Shown here: piece by piece, positions 23,453-26,173 of the stretch
How the letters are laid out: each line of letters starts with the position of its first letter
Numbering within the stretch: the first letter of the stretch is position 1
Assembly: GCA_020025195.1 (NCBI GenBank)
Contig: JAHHSN010000021.1
Location: 1-26,173, forward strand
Origin: Angelakisella sp.
GTDB taxonomy: Bacteria; Bacillota; Clostridia; Oscillospirales; Ruminococcaceae
DNA length: 26,173 nt
Reading direction: 5' to 3'
Translations under genes and position numbers: made by a program
Notes under the pieces: generated by a model
Databases searched by the model: none
What the model was told of the DNA's origin: nothing
What the model saw: only the letters and a program-made list of their open reading frames with translations

Positions 23453-23481
23453 ATTATACTATGTTCGAGACATAATTTAAA
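23453..23481 (-). promoter_or_regulatory. Leftward sigma-A-like promoter with internal dyad
   Basis: Leftward TTTAAA, exactly 17 bases, TATAAT. A dyad (TATGT, five bases, ACATA at 23460-23474) fills the spacer between the two boxes, a place where a repressor would block transcription. The -35 touches the base of the hairpin at 23480-23517. Confidence 0.55.
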
Positions 23482-23524
23482 GTGTGCAAATTCTATTTTT
23501 TCAGAATTTGCACACTTGCTTTTT
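23480..23524 (+). terminator. Perfect 15-base hairpin with T-run
   Basis: AAGTGTGCAAATTCT and AGAATTTGCACACTT are exact reverse complements around an 8-base loop, followed by GCTTTTTT. It would work as a rightward terminator, though no rightward gene precedes it closely; it may also insulate the divergent promoter beside it. Confidence 0.7.
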
Positions 23525-23618
23525 TAAATTTTGTTTTCTCAAATCACGAAGGAAAACATCATACTTACGATTGTATTAGACGATTGCGAGTTTTATCCTG
23601 CAGCAGCTTCATGTTTTG

Positions 23619-23770
23619 TTAGCCTTCTCCAAGTTTTTCATCTAAAGAATTAGTATTCGGCTTCAATTCAAGGTCGTTCGCATGCTGCATTTCTCAGAAA
23701 GGCTATCGGAGGTAAAACCTCGATTTTTCCTGACTTCATTGATACGTTTTCCCAACCCTTTGTTTTCCAT
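23619..23770 (-). pseudogene. Broken Xre-type helix-turn-helix regulator
   Basis: Leftward ATG at 23770 opens MENKGLGKRINEVRKNRGFT followed by SDSLSEKCSM, the first half of a Cro/CI-type HTH domain as found in conjugative-element regulators. It then fails: the frame stops at 23663 after 35 residues. Another frame continues with NDLELKPNTNSLDEKLGEG to a stop at 23619. The recognition helix and the rest of the usual protein are missing, so this is a deleted and frameshifted remnant. Inferred from pattern, not a search. Confidence 0.6.
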
Positions 23771-23812
23771 AATTCATACCTGCCTATATGCTGTTAGTCA
23801 TCATTGTGTTCA

Positions 23813-23880
23813 CTATTAGCTTATATTATGATTGATGTTTGGTGCAGATTCTGATAGACATACAATATGTAAGCTAATAG
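23813..23880. repeat. 11-base perfect inverted repeat
   Basis: CTATTAGCTTA (23813-23823) and TAAGCTAATAG (23870-23880) are exact reverse complements 46 bases apart. They lie between the leftward regulator remnant and the rightward SLOG remnant, so they could be paired operator half-sites or an element end. Confidence 0.6.
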
Positions 23881-23976
23881 TTTACTTGAGAATTATTGTA
23901 CAAAAGCAAACAGCATTAAATAGAGCGAATTGAGCCATGAAATCAAAAGATTTTATGCTCAAAGGAGGGCGTTTAT

Positions 23977-24201
23977 ACGAATAGAAAAACTTGCTGTGTG
24001 ACAGGGCATCGGGATATATCAAAAGCGCAGATCGACCGTGTTGAGCATGAACTGCGGCTTCAGGTGCAAGCAACGATCAACGATGGCTATACCCGTTTCA
24101 TTTCCGGCTTTGCTGAGGGGGCTGATCTCATCTTTGCTTCCGTTGTTGCAGAAGCAAAAAAGCAGTATGAATTCACAAAAAAATTCGTGAACAAAAATTA
24201 A
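23977..24201 (+). pseudogene. Truncated SLOG-family (DUF1273/YpsA-like) protein
   Basis: The encoded N-terminus (NRKTCCVTGHRDI, then DGYTRFISGFAEGADLIFA) matches the nucleotide-binding start of the SLOG/DUF1273 family, common on Firmicutes mobile elements. The reading stops after about 74 residues with an unrelated tail (YEFTKKFVNKN), whereas full-length relatives are well over 100 residues. A perfect AAAGGAGGG at 23961-23969 sits 7 bases before codon ACG at 23977, exactly where ATG is expected; a T-to-C change would explain this. GTG at 23998 is the only ordinary start and is poorly placed. Both faults point to a decayed gene. Confidence 0.65.
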
Positions 24202-24214
24202 TAAAACATTTTCA

Positions 24215-24243
24215 TTGGTAAGTGTTTTATGGTATTATAAAAT
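24215..24243 (+). promoter_or_regulatory. Promoter of the immunity-like gene cluster
   Basis: TTGGTA (four of six), 17 bases, TAAAAT (five of six). Transcription would begin near 24250, giving a leader of about 205 bases before the first gene at 24456. Confidence 0.6.
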
Positions 24244-24249
24244 ATAAAA

Positions 24250-24443
24250 TTATGTCTATGAGGGGTGCCACTATAAACAGAGTTTTTGGACAGCCACCAA
24301 CTGTCCTCAGAAATGAAAAAGTAATTTTTTCTGAAGAAGCAACTACATCTGCAAGCAGATGTGGCTCCTCGCTTGCGGCCTTTTCATGCCCTGCGTCAGT
24401 TTGTCCTTGTGGCAGTGCGGCGCAGGGCATTTTTTGTATCTGA
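24250..24443 (+). promoter_or_regulatory. Structured leader, possible attenuator
   Basis: Three perfect hairpins occur in order: GGACAG/CTGTCC (24288-24306), ACATCTGC/GCAGATGT (24345-24362) and the terminator stem (24386-24430). A 63-codon open frame spans the leader (24252-24443, starting MSMRGATINRVFGQ) but has no ribosome binding site. The set-up resembles transcription attenuation upstream of accessory or resistance genes; the signal it would respond to is unknown. Confidence 0.5.
24386..24435 (+). terminator. Intrinsic terminator inside the leader
   Basis: ATGCCCTGCG and CGCAGGGCAT form a perfect 10-base stem around a 25-base loop, followed by TTTTTTG (T-run to about 24435). It sits 20 bases before the first gene of the cluster, so readthrough must be controlled or a second promoter must exist. 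Confidence 0.75.
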
Positions 24444-24455
24444 AAGGAGTTAAAG

Positions 24456-25574
24456 ATGATGAGTTTGAAATATACCTGCCCCAGCTGCGGCACTCCTTTA
24501 GGCTATGATGGATTGTGCTGGAAATGCAAGTGTGAGCAGGAACGGAAGGCGGCACTTGCCTGGACGCCGGAACAAATTGCTGAGAAACAGAGAAATCTGA
24601 TTCAGAACATCCAGCGGCTGGCCGATATGGAAGACCCGGAACTCACCGACTTCTGGCAGCTGCTCGGCTACCGGGACGCCATCACCCCGAAGATTCAGCG
24701 GGCGGCACTGGCCGCTGAGGTGTTCTGGCCCTGTGAGATCTATTATCACGCTCCCGCCGATGTGCGGAACGGTCTGATTCATGCGCTGTTGTCCACGGAG
24801 GATTCCGGGGAAGCTTCCAACCTGATGTCTTGCCTTGCCATCCAAGGGGATGACAAGGCCATGGAGACGCTGCTGGAGCTGGAGCGAAATCCCCGGCCCT
24901 GGCGCAAGAGGCTCTATGTGGACCCATCCATCTACGCCCAGTGTGGAGGCTGGACCTTTGACAAGGAGGGCCGCCGGACGCAGCTCAATTTCGATACCTG
25001 TTACCCTATGGTCAAGGAAGCGACCAGCGAAGCGTCGCCCGTCCGCATCGGGCGGGCACGAGAGAATACTTGCCCCCACTGCGGCGGGCGGATGGTGGAT
25101 ATGCTGGTGCTGGATGGCCGGGATGAGCGGCTGAAGTTTCTGGGGCTGGATGGTATCCTGACTGCCACTTGCTGCCCCAACTGCGTAGGGTTTCTGGAGG
25201 GCCCTGCCTTCAACCGCTTTACTCTGGACGGCGGTGTGGAGGTGTTCCCATCCAAGACTTTTGACGGGTCGGAGAAGATGGACTGTTATATTCGACCGGA
25301 GGACTATGAAGCACTTAACGGAAATGCCTTTGTGCTGGGTGAAGAACCCGTCCCTCTGTTTTACGGTGCAGCCAGCGAGGATGTGAACACCATCGGCGGC
25401 TTTGCCAACTGGGTGCAGGACTGGGAATATACTGCTTGCCTCCACTGCGGCAAGACTATGAAGTATCTGGCGCAGATCCAGTGGGACACCGTGCTGGACG
25501 GTACAGAAGGCACATTGTACATTGAATTCTGCCCGGACTGTCACATCGTATCCATGCAGCACCAGCAGACCTGA
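24456..25574 (+). CDS. Zinc-ribbon protein with DUF1963/YwqG-like C-terminal region
   Basis: A 372-residue protein. Cysteine pairs are readable in an N-terminal ribbon (CPSC near 9-12 and CWKCKC near 22-27), in the middle (CPHC and CCPNC) and near the C-terminus (CLHC and CPDC). The segment IGGFANWVQDWEYTACLHCG, followed by MKYLAQIQWD, closely resembles the closing part of DUF1963/YwqG proteins, often found as immunity-like genes near polymorphic toxins. AAAGGAG lies 6 bases before the ATG. It heads a rightward run of four closely spaced genes. The DUF1963 link is by pattern, not search; no enzyme activity can be assigned. Confidence 0.6.
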   Translation: MMSLKYTCPSCGTPLGYDGLCWKCKCEQERKAALAWTPEQIAEKQRNLIQNIQRLADMEDPELTDFWQLLGYRDAITPKIQRAALAAEVFWPCEIYYHAPADVRNGLIHALLSTEDSGEASNLMSCLAIQGDDKAMETLLELERNPRPWRKRLYVDPSIYAQCGGWTFDKEGRRTQLNFDTCYPMVKEATSEASPVRIGRARENTCPHCGGRMVDMLVLDGRDERLKFLGLDGILTATCCPNCVGFLEGPAFNRFTLDGGVEVFPSKTFDGSEKMDCYIRPEDYEALNGNAFVLGEEPVPLFYGAASEDVNTIGGFANWVQDWEYTACLHCGKTMKYLAQIQWDTVLDGTEGTLYIEFCPDCHIVSMQHQQT

Positions 25575-25608
25575 GCGAATCCCTGTTTTACATAAGGAGG
25601 CATCCAGT

Positions 25609-25887
25609 ATGTGCGAGCACTGCCGAGACATTCAAACATGGAGAAAATTTGACGCCCCAAAAGACTATCTGGCTTGTATTGCTTACATTCAGCAGTTGGT
25701 GGTGAAGGGTGAATTTGAACTGCTGGAAGAGGAATCCACCTGTGCGCTGGAGAAGGTAAAGACAGCGGATGGCTGGGCGGACGAGATCATGGCTCACATG
25801 ATACGGTGCAAGCACTGTGGGCAGATCTTCACCTGTGTGGTCAACACCTGGCGGGGCAGCGGTCAATTCAAAAAGGGCAAGGGATGA
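25609..25887 (+). CDS. Small CxxC protein of the immunity-like cluster
   Basis: A 92-residue protein with two cysteine pairs, CEHC at residues 2-5 and CKHC at about 70-73, probably binding one zinc ion. The middle is helical and acidic (FELLEEESTCALEKVKTADG), and the basic tail is GQFKKGKG. AAGGAGG lies 8 bases before the ATG; the longer frame upstream (from 25522) overlaps the previous gene and is not a real start. It lies 34 bases after the preceding gene and 19 before the next, so it is in the same operon. Family not recognised; an immunity function is suggested by context only. Confidence 0.6.
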   Translation: MCEHCRDIQTWRKFDAPKDYLACIAYIQQLVVKGEFELLEEESTCALEKVKTADGWADEIMAHMIRCKHCGQIFTCVVNTWRGSGQFKKGKG

Positions 25888-25906
25888 ATGGAAGGAGGAA
25901 ACCGAA

Positions 25907-26130
25907 ATGGACAGTGAAAAGATTATGGTTATGGTGCAGGAGCACTGGTACTATGTCGCGGCGCTTGTGGGCGTGGTGATTTTAGTTGGCGCCATCCGCA
26001 ACTGGAACTGGCTCTGCGACCCCACCGGAACACGGGATGCCTACCGTCACGGCAGAGGATATCGGCGGGGGGGTTCTTCCTGTTGGGGATTGGGCTGATA
26101 GTGACCAGCATCATGACTTGGGTATTGTAG
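25907..26130 (+). pseudogene. Imm17-like two-helix immunity protein, frameshifted at a G-run
   Basis: The first helix (EHWYYVAALVGVVILVGAI) and the motif RNWNWLCDPTGTRDA followed by GRGYRR match the Imm17 immunity family, small inner-membrane proteins with two helices that protect against polymorphic toxins. After GRGYRR a run of seven G (26067-26073) shifts the frame and gives a stop at 26098, 63 residues in all. With eight G the reading continues GGFFLLGIGLIVTSIM and TWVL to the TAG at 26128-26130, giving 74 residues with the second helix. GAAGGAGG precedes the ATG. Either a real mutation, a phase-variable switch or a sequencing error. Confidence 0.6.
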
Positions 26131-26144
26131 AGGAGGTTGCGCCG

Positions 26145-26173
26145 ATGTTTGAAGAATTCTATGAGATGTACGA
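26145..26173 (+). CDS. Start of another gene, cut by the window end
   Basis: AGGAGG 8 bases before an ATG opens MFEEFYEMY and runs off the window. It continues the same tightly spaced operon. Too short to identify. Confidence 0.6.

Larger units (their letters stand above)
23098..23976. other. A/T-rich region of hairpins and gene debris
   Basis: About 880 bases without an intact gene. In order it holds: the terminator of the preceding gene, a second hairpin (23196-23219), a leftward promoter with a short open frame (23205-23481), a perfect 15-base hairpin (23480-23517), a broken Xre-type regulator (23619-23770) and an 11-base inverted repeat (23813-23880). This is what a decayed mobile element would leave. 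Confidence 0.6.

Noticed and set aside
23326..23454. 42-codon leftward frame beginning MILSSRDDRTF
   Set aside because: Its ATG lies inside the -10 box of the only visible promoter, so it could not be translated from that transcript.
24498..25631. 377-codon leftward frame opposite the zinc-ribbon gene
   Set aside because: No ribosome binding site or family pattern; the rightward gene has ordered CxxC pairs and good spacing to neighbours.

Overview
The window looks like chromosome from an endospore-forming, GC-rich member of the Clostridia, probably an Oscillospiraceae-type gut Firmicute. This is inferred from the sporulation genes ylbJ, yqfC and yqfD, the Firmicutes order phoH-ybeY-era-yqzL-recO, strong AGGAGG-type ribosome binding sites, and protein families common in gut Clostridia. 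I found no rRNA or tRNA gene and no CRISPR array.

Region 1 (about 1-9770) is conserved core. ylbJ runs leftward behind a sigma-E-like promoter. The remaining genes run rightward: yqfC-yqfD (spore development), then phoH-ybeY-era from an extended -10 promoter, yqzL-recO, a small cysteine-motif redox protein, an MnmM/YtqB-type tRNA methyltransferase overlapping it by 4 bases, and mutS2. A bidirectional terminator closes the block. Compared with the Bacillus order, pgpH, dgkA and cdd are missing.

Region 2 (about 9770-22084) is almost entirely leftward and made of single-gene units with their own promoters and terminators, mostly for the cell envelope or small metabolism: a large Ig-like/MBG surface protein, a propeller-like lipoprotein, a CmpB-family membrane protein, a maltose/galactoside O-acetyltransferase, an M24B Xaa-Pro aminopeptidase, a SASA-type carbohydrate esterase, a beta-helix surface protein with a sortase-like tail, and a formate/nitrite-family channel. 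Two very small reading frames lie in the gaps between these units.

Region 3 (about 22085-26173) is accessory DNA with changing base composition. It holds an orphan AT-rich membrane-anchored protein and an 880-base stretch of hairpins, a possible small transcript and gene debris (a broken Xre-type regulator). A truncated SLOG-family gene, whose normal start position reads ACG, follows. Then comes a structured leader with an intrinsic terminator and a tight rightward run of small genes: a zinc-ribbon protein with a DUF1963/YwqG-like end, a small CxxC protein, an Imm17-like two-helix immunity protein broken at a run of seven G, and the start of another gene. The run looks like an orphan immunity cluster from a polymorphic-toxin or contact-competition system. 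No toxin gene lies inside the window. It is the best candidate here for something undescribed.
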